Part shown: positions 52,672-62,425 of the stretch, one piece after another
Layout: each line of letters begins with the position of its first letter
How positions within the stretch are numbered: the first letter of the stretch is position 1
Assembly (NCBI RefSeq): GCF_023634865.1
Contig: NZ_JAMLJN010000006.1
Coordinates: 1-64,000, forward strand
Length of the DNA: 64,000 bases
Reading direction: 5' to 3'
From: Flavobacterium fragile
Lineage (GTDB): Bacteria > Bacteroidota > Bacteroidia > Flavobacteriales > Flavobacteriaceae
The notes under the pieces: model-generated
Told to the model about the DNA's origin: nothing
Seen by the model: the letters and a program-made list of their open reading frames with translations, nothing else
Databases searched by the model: none
Program-made: the position numbers and the translations under genes

Positions 52672-54072
52672 TTATATGTTTTCTGCTAAATCAAGGGCTT
52701 TTTGTAAAGCACCTAACTTATTGTACACTTCTTGTATTTCGTTTTCTTCGGTTGAACTTTCAACAATTCCGGCTCCAGCTTGAAAATGTAACGTGTGATT
52801 TTTACTCAAAAAAGAACGAATCATAATCGCGTGATTGAAATTGCCTTCAAAGTCTAACACTCCGATGGCGCCACCATAGAAACTTCGATTGGTTTTTTCG
52901 ATGTTTTCAATCAATTGCATGGCTTTTATTTTTGGCGCTCCAGTTAAAGTTCCTGCCGGAAATGTCTTGGCAACTAATTCCATAAATGTATGATTTTCTT
53001 TTAATTTTCCCGATACTTTTGATACCAAATGAATCACGTGAGAGAAAAATTGCACTTCTTTGTATTTTTCTACTTTCACTTCGTGGCAACTTCGGCTTAA
53101 ATCGTTTCTTGCTAAATCGACTAACATGACATGTTCGCTGTTTTCTTTCGTGTCTTCGCCTAATCTTTTGGCTAACTCGGCATCTTGTTCGTCGTTTCCT
53201 GTGCGTTTGAATGTGCCTGCGATAGGATGAATTTCGGCAAAATTGTTTTTGATTACTAATTGTGCTTCTGGTGATGAGCCGAATATTTTGAAATTTCCAT
53301 AATCAAAATAAAACAAATACGGTGAAGGATTTATGCTTCGTAAAGCACGATACACATTGAATTCATCGCCTTTGAAATCTTGTGAAAATCTTCTAGAAAG
53401 TACCAATTGAAAAACATCGCCGCGTAAACAGTGTTTTTTGGCTAATGAAACATAGTTTTTGAATTCGTCATCGGTTAAGTTAGAAGTTCCGTTTCCTGAT
53501 TTTTGAAAGGAGAATGTAGCAAAATTTCTTGCTTGTAATAACTGTTCAATTTCAGGGATATTATTACTTCCATCAAAACTATGACAAAATAAATAGGCTT
53601 CATTTTTGAAATGATTTATTGCGATGATATTCTGATAAACAGCGTAATAAATTTCAGGAATTTCGTTTTCTGATGATTTTTTAGCAATTGAAACTTTCTC
53701 AAAATATTGAATTGCATCGTAAGCTAAATAACCAAATAATCCTTGTGTAATGAATTTAAAATCTGACTTTTCATTTTCGAATTGATTAGAGAAATTTTCG
53801 ATTTTTTTAGCAACATTAACATCAGCATCAATTGGAATAATCTCTGAAAATCCATCTGGAAAATTCGTTTCAATTTTTTGATTTTCCACTTTTATGGAAG
53901 CTATCGGATTGAAGCAGATGTACGAAAAACTATTATCATTTGCATGATAATCCGAACTTTCCAATAAAATGCTATTGGGAAATTTATCGCGAATTTTTAA
54001 GTAAACACTTACTGGCGTAATGGTGTCGGCAAGAATTTGTTTGTAACTAGTATGTAACTTGTATTTTTTCAT
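52672..54072 (-). CDS. trpE: Anthranilate synthase component I
   Basis: A 466-residue chorismate-utilising enzyme. The core motifs are GDVFQLVLSRRF, PSPYLFYFD, EIHPIAGTFKRTGND and LTGAPKIKAMQ. Near residue 40 it has LLESSDYHANDNSFSYIC, the usual Trp feedback-site region (LLES). It makes anthranilate from chorismate with ammonia from TrpG. First structural gene of the operon, downstream of an attenuator with a WWW leader peptide. Confidence 0.97.
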   Translation of the reverse strand: MKKYKLHTSYKQILADTITPVSVYLKIRDKFPNSILLESSDYHANDNSFSYICFNPIASIKVENQKIETNFPDGFSEIIPIDADVNVAKKIENFSNQFENEKSDFKFITQGLFGYLAYDAIQYFEKVSIAKKSSENEIPEIYYAVYQNIIAINHFKNEAYLFCHSFDGSNNIPEIEQLLQARNFATFSFQKSGNGTSNLTDDEFKNYVSLAKKHCLRGDVFQLVLSRRFSQDFKGDEFNVYRALRSINPSPYLFYFDYGNFKIFGSSPEAQLVIKNNFAEIHPIAGTFKRTGNDEQDAELAKRLGEDTKENSEHVMLVDLARNDLSRSCHEVKVEKYKEVQFFSHVIHLVSKVSGKLKENHTFMELVAKTFPAGTLTGAPKIKAMQLIENIEKTNRSFYGGAIGVLDFEGNFNHAIMIRSFLSKNHTLHFQAGAGIVESSTEENEIQEVYNKLGALQKALDLAENI

Positions 54073-54093
54073 GTGATTTGAATTTTTGGCAAT

Positions 54094-54126
54094 AAAAAAA
54101 GGCTTGTCGTGATTGACAAGCCTTTT
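54094..54126 (-). terminator. trp attenuator terminator
   Basis: GGCTTGTC and GACAAGCC form an 8-bp stem, extended by flanking A/T pairs, followed on the minus strand by a 7-base T-run. It lies between the leader peptide and trpE. Its GTCGTGA at 54106-54112 can alternatively pair with TCACGAC at 54166-54172 (the leader peptide end). Confidence 0.88.
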
Positions 54127-54165
54127 CTATGTATTGGTTTTAAATTATACTATAGCAGGTTTCGC

Positions 54166-54222
54166 TCACGACGTTTGACGTAAGTTAGACCACCACCAAG
54201 TATTATTTAAAATTGAAATCAT
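54166..54222 (-). CDS. trpL: trp leader peptide with three consecutive Trp codons
   Basis: An 18-codon frame, MISILNNTWWWSNLRQTS, read on the minus strand. It starts with ATG at 54222 and stops with TGA at 54166, 40 bases before the attenuator hairpin. Three adjacent TGG codons would stall ribosomes when tRNA-Trp is uncharged. The segment overlapping the stop codon can pair with the terminator, a classic antiterminator arrangement. Trp leaders of this sort are known from Bacteroidota. Too short for ordinary gene finding. Confidence 0.88.
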   Translation of the reverse strand: MISILNNTWWWSNLRQTS

Positions 54223-54277
54223 GTTCTTAATTGTATGATGCAAATATTTCTAATTAATTTTCGAATAAACAAATTTT

Positions 54278-56680
54278 TTAATACAAACTTGGATATTTTG
54301 TTGGATCTGCTTCATTCATAATCGCATAAACTTTCTCAAAAATGTCTTCTGCAGAGGGCTTTGAGAAGTAATCACCATCCGTTCCATAAGCTGGTCGGTG
54401 CGCTTTAGATGTTAAGGTTTGAGGTGCGCTATCTAAATGTTTATAAGCATTTTGATTCTCCACAATTTCTTGTAAAATATAAGCACTTGCTCCACCTGGA
54501 ACGTCTTCGTCAATTACTAATAAACGATTCGTTTTTGCAACCGATTTTACAATATCGTGATTGATATCGAAAGGTAAAAGCGATTGAATATCAATAATTT
54601 CAGCGCTAATTCCAACAGATTCTAATTCATTTGCTGCTTGTTCAACCAAACGTAATGTTGAACCGTAAGAAACTAACGTAATATCCGTTCCTTGTTTGAT
54701 AGTTTCAACAACTCCGATTGGTGTTTTGAATTCGCCTAAATTCGTAGGCATTTTTTCTTTTAAACGGTAACCGTTCAAACATTCTACTACCAATGCAGGT
54801 TCGTCAGTTTCTAGCAATGTGTTATAAAAACCAGCGGCTTTGGTCATGTTTCTTGGAACTAAAACGTGAATTCCTCTAATCGCATTGATAATCATTCCCA
54901 TTGGTGAACCTGAATGCCACACACCTTCTAAACGGTGACCGCGAGTTCTGATGATTAACGGTGCTTTTTGACGACCCGCTGTTCTGTATTGTAATGTCGC
55001 TAAATCATCACTCATGATTTGGATAGCGTACAACAAATAATCTAAATATTGAATTTCAGCAATTGGTCGTAATCCACGCATTGCCATTCCAATTCCTTGA
55101 CCTAAAATTGTAGCTTCACGAATTCCTACATCGGCAACGCGTAATTCTCCGTATTTCTCTTGCATTCCTTCTAAACCTTGGTTTACGTCACCAATATTTC
55201 CAGAATCCTCACCAAAAATTAAGGTTTCTGGATATTTAGAAAAGATAGCATCAAAGTTGTCTCTTAAAACCAAACGAGCATCCACATCTTCCGCAGTTGC
55301 ATCGTAAGTTGGAGCTACTTCTTTCGTTTTTAAAACGGTTGTATCCGATTGCGAAAATAAGTGCGAACTGAATTTTGGTTGGATTTTCTCTGTATAATTC
55401 TCAATCCAAGTTGCTAAAGTAGCACGTGAATTTTCTTTGATTATCATGCGCAATACTTTACGAGCGGCTACCAATAAATCTTTGCGAATTGGTTCTTTTA
55501 TAGAAGCAACATCGTTAGCTATTTTTTCGATAAATACTTTGTTTTCACTTTGTGAAGCGATGGTGTTTAATAGACCAACTAACTCTTGTTGTTCAGCTTT
55601 AATTGGACTTGTAAAGTTGGTCCAAGCTGCTTTTTTACCTTCTAAAACATCTTTTTTAGCTTGGGCGTCGATTTCTTCTAATTCTTCTGAAGTAGCGATG
55701 TTGTTATCGATTAACCAAGTTTTCATTTTAGCTACACAATCAAATTCTGCTTCCCAAGCCAAACGTTCTGCATTTTTATAGCGTTCGTGACTTCCAGAAG
55801 TTGAGTGACCTTGCGGTTGCGTTAATTCGCTTACGTGCACTAAAACAGGAACGTGTTCTTCACGAGCAATTTGAGATGCTTTTTGGTACGTTTCTACTAA
55901 AGCTGGGTAATCCCAACCTTTAACGCGTAAAATTTCGTATCCTTTATTTTCTTCATCACGTTGGAAACCTTTTAAGATTTCTGAAATGTTTTCTTTTGTG
56001 GTTTGATGACGCGCATGCACTGAAATTCCGTATTCGTCATCCCAAACGCTCATTACCATTGGTACTTGTAAAACACCCGCAGCATTAATCGTTTCGAAGA
56101 ATAAACCTTCAGAAGTAGAAGCATTTCCGATAGTTCCCCAAGCTACTTCATTTCCGTTTTCGGAGAAGTTGGTTTGGTTAATACCTGAAACATTTCTATA
56201 TATTTTTGAAGCTTGAGCCAATCCTAACAAACGCGGCATTTGTCCAGCGGTAGGAGAGATGTCAGAGCTCGAATTTTTTTGTTGGGTTAAGTTTTTCCAA
56301 TTTCCATTTTCATCTAATGAATGCGTTGCAAAGTGTCCGCCCATTTGACGACCAGCACTCATTGGATCAAAATTAATATCGGTATGGCCATATAATCCAG
56401 CGAAGAATTGCTCGATATTCATAGCACCAATTGCCATCATAAAGGTTTGGTCGCGGTAGTATCCTGAACGGAAATCTCCATTTTGAAATGCTTTTGCCAT
56501 AGCTAATTGCGGCACTTCTTTACCATCGCCAAAAATACCAAATTTAGCTTTACCTGTGAGTACTTCTTTTCTTCCAAGAAGACTACATTCTCTACTAATT
56601 CGGGCGATTTTATAATCGTTAAGGACTTCTTTTTTGAAATCTTCAAAAGAAACTACTTCCGATGTTGTTGCTGTTTTCAT
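54278..56680 (-). CDS. 2-oxoacid dehydrogenase E1, fused alpha and beta subunits, 800 aa
   Basis: The alpha part (about 1-380) has GYYRDQT, the phosphorylation-loop-like MGGHF and the TPP segment GNASTSEG (185-192) with DD at 214-215. The usual GDG...NN pair of TPP-binding residues reads GNA...DD here. The beta part (about 440-800) has LIFGEDSGNIGDVNQG, DVGIREATILGQGIGMA, PIAEIQYLDY and HSGSPMG. Such fusions are common in Bacteroidota and are annotated as branched-chain 2-oxoacid or 2-oxoglutarate-type E1. The substrate is not determined. No E2 or E3 gene lies beside it. TPP binding may still occur through the other contacts. Confidence 0.88.
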   Translation of the reverse strand: MKTATTSEVVSFEDFKKEVLNDYKIARISRECSLLGRKEVLTGKAKFGIFGDGKEVPQLAMAKAFQNGDFRSGYYRDQTFMMAIGAMNIEQFFAGLYGHTDINFDPMSAGRQMGGHFATHSLDENGNWKNLTQQKNSSSDISPTAGQMPRLLGLAQASKIYRNVSGINQTNFSENGNEVAWGTIGNASTSEGLFFETINAAGVLQVPMVMSVWDDEYGISVHARHQTTKENISEILKGFQRDEENKGYEILRVKGWDYPALVETYQKASQIAREEHVPVLVHVSELTQPQGHSTSGSHERYKNAERLAWEAEFDCVAKMKTWLIDNNIATSEELEEIDAQAKKDVLEGKKAAWTNFTSPIKAEQQELVGLLNTIASQSENKVFIEKIANDVASIKEPIRKDLLVAARKVLRMIIKENSRATLATWIENYTEKIQPKFSSHLFSQSDTTVLKTKEVAPTYDATAEDVDARLVLRDNFDAIFSKYPETLIFGEDSGNIGDVNQGLEGMQEKYGELRVADVGIREATILGQGIGMAMRGLRPIAEIQYLDYLLYAIQIMSDDLATLQYRTAGRQKAPLIIRTRGHRLEGVWHSGSPMGMIINAIRGIHVLVPRNMTKAAGFYNTLLETDEPALVVECLNGYRLKEKMPTNLGEFKTPIGVVETIKQGTDITLVSYGSTLRLVEQAANELESVGISAEIIDIQSLLPFDINHDIVKSVAKTNRLLVIDEDVPGGASAYILQEIVENQNAYKHLDSAPQTLTSKAHRPAYGTDGDYFSKPSAEDIFEKVYAIMNEADPTKYPSLY

Positions 56681-56863
56681 AAACCGTTTATACGAAATTG
56701 ATAATTCAACAAATTTAATTATTTAGCAGAATAAAACAATACTATGTTTGATAATTTTTTAATTATTATTAATTTATCAATAGATTTCGTTTTAAAAACG
56801 CAATGAATTTAAAAAAAAATGATTTTTATTTATGTAATTCTTAAAGATAGGGTTGAAAATATG

Positions 56864-59683
56864 TTAAAACCATTTTCTAGTGAATAATGAAATTAAAGTT
56901 TTAGGGGCTAATGTTACTACAAAACGAATTTTTTCTCCATAATTATTTGAATTTAATTCGAAACCATTGGAAGAGTAAACAGGTAAGAAAAGTTCAAAAA
57001 AATCAGGAACTAAGTTAAAATGCAAACCGGAATCAAAAACGAATTTAGCAGTTGAATATTGGTTTTTAAGCATTCCAGCATCTCCATAAATTTGAATCCA
57101 ATTCCAAATATTGAAAGTTCCGTTAATAGTTGCCATCCATTGGTTAGCAAGTCTTGTGTCAAATTTAGACTTGAATCCACCTTCTGCATAAACGTATTGT
57201 TGACTATAAATACCTGTGGTTTCACTTCTTCCTAATAAATTATAATCAAACATATAATCGTTGGGTCTGTCTAGTCCAAAACTAAAAAAGTCTGAATTGG
57301 TACTTCTGAACATAAAGGCTCCGGCAAAAAGGCGTAAACTAATTTGACGATTGTTTTCGAATAATTTTCGATAGTGAATTTCAGAAGCAATTTTTCCAAA
57401 AGAATTGGATATTTGCAAATCATTTAAAATGGAAAAGTGTTTGGTTCCTTCGGACTGGTAATTTCCATATTTTAGATTGAAAATATTGTAATTTTCAGTG
57501 TTAGTATCTGTAATATATTCTGATTTATCACGATTCACATACACTTGTCTTATTTGAATGAATTCGTTTTTATTAGTTCTTAAATTTTCATCACGAAATC
57601 TAAATTGAATCATCGGTGTAAAAGTTGTGTAAAAAGCATCTTTTGTGTAATGAAAACGACTACCATTTGCCATGTATCTGATACTATATAGCTTTCCTTT
57701 TTCGCGAATATTATCTTCAATTAAGGTGGAAAATTTTCCAACAAAAGTCCCCGTATTAGTTGAATACATAGGACTTATACTAAATATAAAAGGTTTATTG
57801 AGTATTGATTTATTGTTGAATCGAATTCCAGGTGCTATTCCGTCATATATATTAAATTCAGCTTCTGGAACAAAAAATAATTGATTGTAATTTGGCTCTT
57901 CCAAATCTTTGAAAAAAAGAAACTTAAATGGACGGTTGTTAAAAAAGAAACCTTTTAGAGATTTCCAATTGTTTCTTAGATTGTATTCGGGAACTTCATT
58001 GAAATAGTTTAAGGTTAATTTATCAGCTTCAAATCTTGGAACGATTAGTGTGGAATCGGATGTGATATTGGTAATCCAACTTTTATGAACGATTTCATTA
58101 TCCTTGATGTGATAGAGTGAAATCGGCACATTAGTTCCTGTTTTATTGATAATGTTAACTGATAAAGAATCCTTTGATTTGGTTACTTTTCCAAATTTAT
58201 AATCTATTAAATCACGCGTTTCAATAACAGTTCTAAAAAACCAACCGATATCTTTAGGACTATTTTTCAATAAAACGGTTTCGAATTGACGTGAATTGCT
58301 TCCGAAAAATTGATTTTCTTGGATATATTCTCGAATTGAATTATGAACAATATCATCTCCTAAATAACTATCTAAATATTTAAAACTTAATCCTGCTCTA
58401 TATTTACTAGCGATTTGCTCATTAAATTTTATCAATTTATTTTTTGGTTCGTTCAGTGGTTGATCTAGATTTTTTCTTGCCATCAACATATATAAATAAT
58501 TGAATTGTTGGTTAAAATCGAGATTAACAAAATGGTAAGGTTTTAAAATTTTTAGATTAGCTACATTTCCAGTCATCTTTAAATTTGGGAAATATTCTTC
58601 CGCGTACTGCATCATTAAAAATAGTTGAATACCATCATAAATCCAATAGTCGCGTCTTTGGTTAAGATTCAAATTTTCCTTTAAATAATTATTCAAATAG
58701 GTTTTTAAAAATTTTAATTCAAACATGAGATTGTCTGAAAATGGACTTAAAAAACTAGGTAATTGATTTAATCCATAAAAAGGCTGACGCGCATAATCTT
58801 CTTGAGAAATTAATATTTTAGAAGTTAGTGGCGATCCAAGTTTTGAAGCTGTAAACCTACTAATTCTGTCAAAAATAATAGCTTTATCAATTTCATTTAC
58901 TTTGTTGTCAACAATGCCACAACTTACTTCAATAATTTCATTTTTATAAGTTTGATAAGTTAAATTTGGTTCAATAATTATAACAACTTCACTTTTGTTT
59001 TTTGCATTTAAAGTGATTTTTTTAGTGGATGAAAGAGCCAAAGTTTCTAATATGTTCAAATTACTATTTAAATAGAAATCGTTCGGAATTTCGATGTCAA
59101 TTTCAAAATCTGAAAAAGCATTTGGAATGTCATCGAGATTCTCGTTGCTTTGTAATACAAATTGTTTGTTTTCGAATTGTGCCGGATTCAAATACCAATT
59201 TTTTAATATGATACTTCCATTGCTGTAATAACCATATTTAGTGAACTTAGCGTCGGGAATTTTTACAAGATAAGTAAATGAAAAAGTTTGTTTTGAACAA
59301 GGTAAGATAGGTTCATTAAGTTCTAATTTTAATAAATCAACTTTTGCATTGGCTCGATTCCATGAAACGGACTTATATTTTTCATCAACTATGTTTTTTA
59401 TGCTTGTGAAACCTCTTTCTTTTTCACTTGCCAAGTGAAAAGAGCGGATAAATTCATCCGAAAATTTCTTTGCCAAAGGGGATGTTTTAGATGAAAATGC
59501 GTTGTTCCAATCGTTGAGAATAATATGGTTTAAAGTGTCGTTACTTGTGTTGTTGTAGGTTAAAACTTGTTGTATTAGTAAAGTTTTTTCTTCTATGTTT
59601 ACTCTTACGCTAATTTTAGAATGGTGTTGAGAGTAAAATAGAACAGGAAATAAAAGTAGAAATATTTTAATCGCTTTTTTCAA
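56864..59683 (-). CDS. M1-peptidase-like protein with C-terminal outer-membrane barrel, 939 aa
   Basis: The frame starts with TTG at 59683; there is no upstream ATG before a stop, and the signal peptide (MKKAIKIFLLLFPVLFYSQ) begins right there. The first 200 residues form an M1-type beta-sandwich, followed by a helical domain around WIYDGIQLFLMMQYAEEYFP (like the W-x-x-E-G segment of M1 peptidases). I see no HExxH zinc motif, so it is probably not an active peptidase. The last 330 residues have alternating strands and end in LISLFTRKWF, with a terminal aromatic typical of outer-membrane barrels. Function unknown. Confidence 0.78.
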   Translation of the reverse strand: MKKAIKIFLLLFPVLFYSQHHSKISVRVNIEEKTLLIQQVLTYNNTSNDTLNHIILNDWNNAFSSKTSPLAKKFSDEFIRSFHLASEKERGFTSIKNIVDEKYKSVSWNRANAKVDLLKLELNEPILPCSKQTFSFTYLVKIPDAKFTKYGYYSNGSIILKNWYLNPAQFENKQFVLQSNENLDDIPNAFSDFEIDIEIPNDFYLNSNLNILETLALSSTKKITLNAKNKSEVVIIIEPNLTYQTYKNEIIEVSCGIVDNKVNEIDKAIIFDRISRFTASKLGSPLTSKILISQEDYARQPFYGLNQLPSFLSPFSDNLMFELKFLKTYLNNYLKENLNLNQRRDYWIYDGIQLFLMMQYAEEYFPNLKMTGNVANLKILKPYHFVNLDFNQQFNYLYMLMARKNLDQPLNEPKNKLIKFNEQIASKYRAGLSFKYLDSYLGDDIVHNSIREYIQENQFFGSNSRQFETVLLKNSPKDIGWFFRTVIETRDLIDYKFGKVTKSKDSLSVNIINKTGTNVPISLYHIKDNEIVHKSWITNITSDSTLIVPRFEADKLTLNYFNEVPEYNLRNNWKSLKGFFFNNRPFKFLFFKDLEEPNYNQLFFVPEAEFNIYDGIAPGIRFNNKSILNKPFIFSISPMYSTNTGTFVGKFSTLIEDNIREKGKLYSIRYMANGSRFHYTKDAFYTTFTPMIQFRFRDENLRTNKNEFIQIRQVYVNRDKSEYITDTNTENYNIFNLKYGNYQSEGTKHFSILNDLQISNSFGKIASEIHYRKLFENNRQISLRLFAGAFMFRSTNSDFFSFGLDRPNDYMFDYNLLGRSETTGIYSQQYVYAEGGFKSKFDTRLANQWMATINGTFNIWNWIQIYGDAGMLKNQYSTAKFVFDSGLHFNLVPDFFELFLPVYSSNGFELNSNNYGEKIRFVVTLAPKTLISLFTRKWF

Positions 59684-59815
59684 TATCGAGATAAATGTTT
59701 TTGTTATTTATGTTTTATAGATCACAAATTAAGTAAAAAGTTGCTTTATTTTCCTGAAAATAAATTAAATTCACGATTTATATCGTGAATTAGGCTATTT
59801 TATAACTAATATTCG

Positions 59816-59823
59816 TAATTTTG
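59816..59823 (+). promoter_or_regulatory. TAnnTTTG promoter box (TAATTTTG)
   Basis: It lies 16 bases before the endonuclease gene. Confidence 0.6.
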
Positions 59824-59839
59824 ATAAAAATAGTTTTTT

Positions 59840-61846
59840 ATGCCCCAAAATTTACTTGCTTATTTATTCCTTTTATTAGGAATGTTTTCTTATTCTCAAA
59901 ATGTAGTTATCAATGAAATTGATGCTGATACTCCTGGTACTGATCAATTAGAATTTGTTGAATTAAAGTCTACTACCCCTAACTTTTCTTTAGATGGTTA
60001 TGTTCTAGTTTTTTTTAATGGAGGAAGTTCAACACCTTTTTCAGGTACATTAAGTTATTATGCTATTGATCTTGATGGATTACAAACTGATTTCAATGGA
60101 ATAATTCACATTGGGAATCAGTTAGTGACTCCTACACCTTTTCAACTTTTTCCAAATAGTACAATACAAAATGGTCCAGACGTAGTTGCTTTATATTTGG
60201 GAAATGCTTCAGATTTTGAATCAGGTACTGTTGCAACAAATAGTAATCTTGTAGATGCATTGGCATATTCAGGAAATAATAATCAACCAGCTAGTTTGAT
60301 GAATATTTTAGGTATTTCGAATTGTACAAATGAAAATAGAAATAATTTAGCTGCTTCACAATCCATTCAAAGAAAAAATGATGGAACTTATGAAGTAAAA
60401 TCTCCAACTCCAGGTATGAACAACGATGGTAGTGGAACAATTCCAAATTACATAACTGTTTCATTTCCACAAACTAGTTTTAATGAAGGTGATAGTTTTA
60501 ATATCACATTTACCACTAGTCAACCAGTTCAGAATCAAAATTTGATAATGAATTTTACTTTGGCTAATGGAAATTTCAATAATCAAGATTTTTCCGGAGG
60601 TTTAACTGTAATGATTCCTGTTGGGCAAACAACTACACAGAATGGTATTATTATTAGAAATGATGGAATTGATGAAGGGGATGAAGAAATGAAATTTATT
60701 TTACAGTCTTTACCAATTGGTTATGTTTCTTATAACAATAATATGATCTTTAGGGTTAATGATGCTAATTTTGCGACTGATCCTTGGGGAACCCCTTTAA
60801 ATCCTACCTATAATATTGTATCACCAACGATACCTCAGGGTTATTATAGTTCTTTAGAGGGTTTATCCGGAAATGCATTAAAACAAGAATTACAGAATAT
60901 TATTGCGAATCCTGCAGTAGTTAGATTGCATAGTTATGCTGATATTTGGGAGATTTTAAGAAACGCTGATCGTAATCCCGCCAATAATAATCAGGTTTGG
61001 TGTATGTATGTAGAGCAGCCAATGTCAAAATTAGATCAACAAATTACAAGTAGTATTGTTGATAAATGGAATAGAGAACATATTTTTTGTCAATCAAGAG
61101 GTGGTTTTGAAGTGGCTCAAGGGGATACAGCGGATGGTATCAATATATGGACAACTACAAGTGCAGCAAGTAGAGTTGATGGTGTTTCTGATGCTCATCA
61201 TATACGAGCTGAGAATGGTCAAGAAAATTCATCTAGAAATAATAAAAATTATGGTCCATCAAATACTACTACTGTTTATGCCGGACCAACGGGAACTCAC
61301 GGTTCGTGGAGAGGTGATGTGGCCAGAGCTTTGTTTTATATGGCGGTTCGTTTTGATGGTTTAAATATAGTTAATGGTGATCCTAGCGAATATTTGATTA
61401 ATACAACAACAAGTTCCGGTAACATAGGTGATTTAGCCACTTTATTGGTATGGAATAGTTTAGACCCAAGAGACGATTTTGAAATGAATCGAAACAATTA
61501 CATCTATACTTGGCAAATGAATCGTAATCCCTTTATTGATCATCCTAGTTTAGTAGATTATATTTTTGGTACAAATTTTGGCCAACCTTGGTCAGCAACT
61601 TTATCAACTCAAACACCTATTGATAAAAAAATAGCAGTTTATCCAAATCCAGCTTCGGATTATCTGATAGTTTCTGGTTTAGAGGGAGTTTCAAAAGTTG
61701 AAATTTACACCATCACAGGTCAATTGGTGCAAAATATAGATTTTGAAAATGAGGTACGCATTAAATTAGATATAAGTGCCGGAATGTATTTGGTTAAAGT
61801 TACTAACGGTTTTCAAACATCAACAAAAAAAATCATAGTTAAATAA
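59840..61846 (+). CDS. Secreted endonuclease I-type nuclease with lamin-tail and T9SS sorting domain, 668 aa
   Basis: Signal peptide MPQNLLAYLFLLLGMFSYSQ. A lamin-tail domain (about 21-150; VVINEIDADTPGTDQLEFVE) is followed by a Calx-beta-like domain (about 205-310), then the endonuclease I core with KWNREHIFCQSRGGF (catalytic His type) and the metal motif DAHHIRAENGQENSSRNNKN. The C-terminal 75 residues are a type IX secretion sorting domain (AVYPNPASDYLIVSG to STKKIIVK). It is probably exported across the outer membrane to digest external DNA, as in nutrient scavenging or biofilm turnover. Confidence 0.9.
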   Translation: MPQNLLAYLFLLLGMFSYSQNVVINEIDADTPGTDQLEFVELKSTTPNFSLDGYVLVFFNGGSSTPFSGTLSYYAIDLDGLQTDFNGIIHIGNQLVTPTPFQLFPNSTIQNGPDVVALYLGNASDFESGTVATNSNLVDALAYSGNNNQPASLMNILGISNCTNENRNNLAASQSIQRKNDGTYEVKSPTPGMNNDGSGTIPNYITVSFPQTSFNEGDSFNITFTTSQPVQNQNLIMNFTLANGNFNNQDFSGGLTVMIPVGQTTTQNGIIIRNDGIDEGDEEMKFILQSLPIGYVSYNNNMIFRVNDANFATDPWGTPLNPTYNIVSPTIPQGYYSSLEGLSGNALKQELQNIIANPAVVRLHSYADIWEILRNADRNPANNNQVWCMYVEQPMSKLDQQITSSIVDKWNREHIFCQSRGGFEVAQGDTADGINIWTTTSAASRVDGVSDAHHIRAENGQENSSRNNKNYGPSNTTTVYAGPTGTHGSWRGDVARALFYMAVRFDGLNIVNGDPSEYLINTTTSSGNIGDLATLLVWNSLDPRDDFEMNRNNYIYTWQMNRNPFIDHPSLVDYIFGTNFGQPWSATLSTQTPIDKKIAVYPNPASDYLIVSGLEGVSKVEIYTITGQLVQNIDFENEVRIKLDISAGMYLVKVTNGFQTSTKKIIVK

Positions 61847-61950
61847 ACTCATTACTGTTTTTAGAAATGTTAAAAAATGTTAAAATTACTTTTCATGTAA
61901 TTTTTGGCAATGTTATTGGTTTTAGTTTTATAACTATTAAATTTAAAACT

Positions 61951-62391
61951 ATGGAAACTATTAAAAACAAAATAGCAACCCTTCTAGGAGTATTGATTTT
62001 AGTGTTTATGTTGGTTGTACCATCAGATGTTTTTTCTCAAGGGCCTCCACCATGGGCTCCAGCTCATGGCTACAGAGCAAAAACAAGACATATTTACTTC
62101 CCTGATCAGAACATGTATTATGACATTCAAAAAGGGGTTTATATTTATTTTAATAATGGAAAATGGTCGGTTAGCGCAAAAGTTCCTTCAGTTTTTGTTA
62201 GTATTAATCTGGGAAGAAGTACCCAAGTTGAATTGGATTTCTATGGAGATAGACCACAACGATATAATTATTCTCATAAAACAAAATACAAAGTAAAGAA
62301 GCACAAATCTCATAAACACGACCACCACAATCATCATCACCATAAAAAAGGGAATGGTAATGGAATTAATGGGAGAGGAAATGGTAAATAA
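61951..62391 (+). CDS. Secreted His-rich protein, 146 aa
   Basis: I place the start at 61951 (METIKNKIATLLGVLILVFM), which gives a good signal peptide; the frame is open 28 codons further upstream. After the signal peptide come GPPPWAPAHGYRAKTRHIYF and a compact beta-rich middle. The C-terminal 40 residues are a Lys/His tract (HDHHNHHHH) and a Gly/Asn tail. A metal-binding or polyanion-binding role is possible but unproven. A strong terminator follows. Confidence 0.78.
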   Translation: METIKNKIATLLGVLILVFMLVVPSDVFSQGPPPWAPAHGYRAKTRHIYFPDQNMYYDIQKGVYIYFNNGKWSVSAKVPSVFVSINLGRSTQVELDFYGDRPQRYNYSHKTKYKVKKHKSHKHDHHNHHHHKKGNGNGINGRGNGK

Positions 62392-62423
62392 AAAAAGGTC
62401 AGATTTTTAAATCTGACCTTTTC
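62391..62423. terminator. Bidirectional intrinsic terminator
   Basis: AAAGGTCAGATTT and AAATCTGACCTTT form a 13-bp stem with a 2-base loop between the convergent His-rich protein and phosphoglucosamine mutase genes. Confidence 0.9.
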
Positions 62424-62425
62424 AT

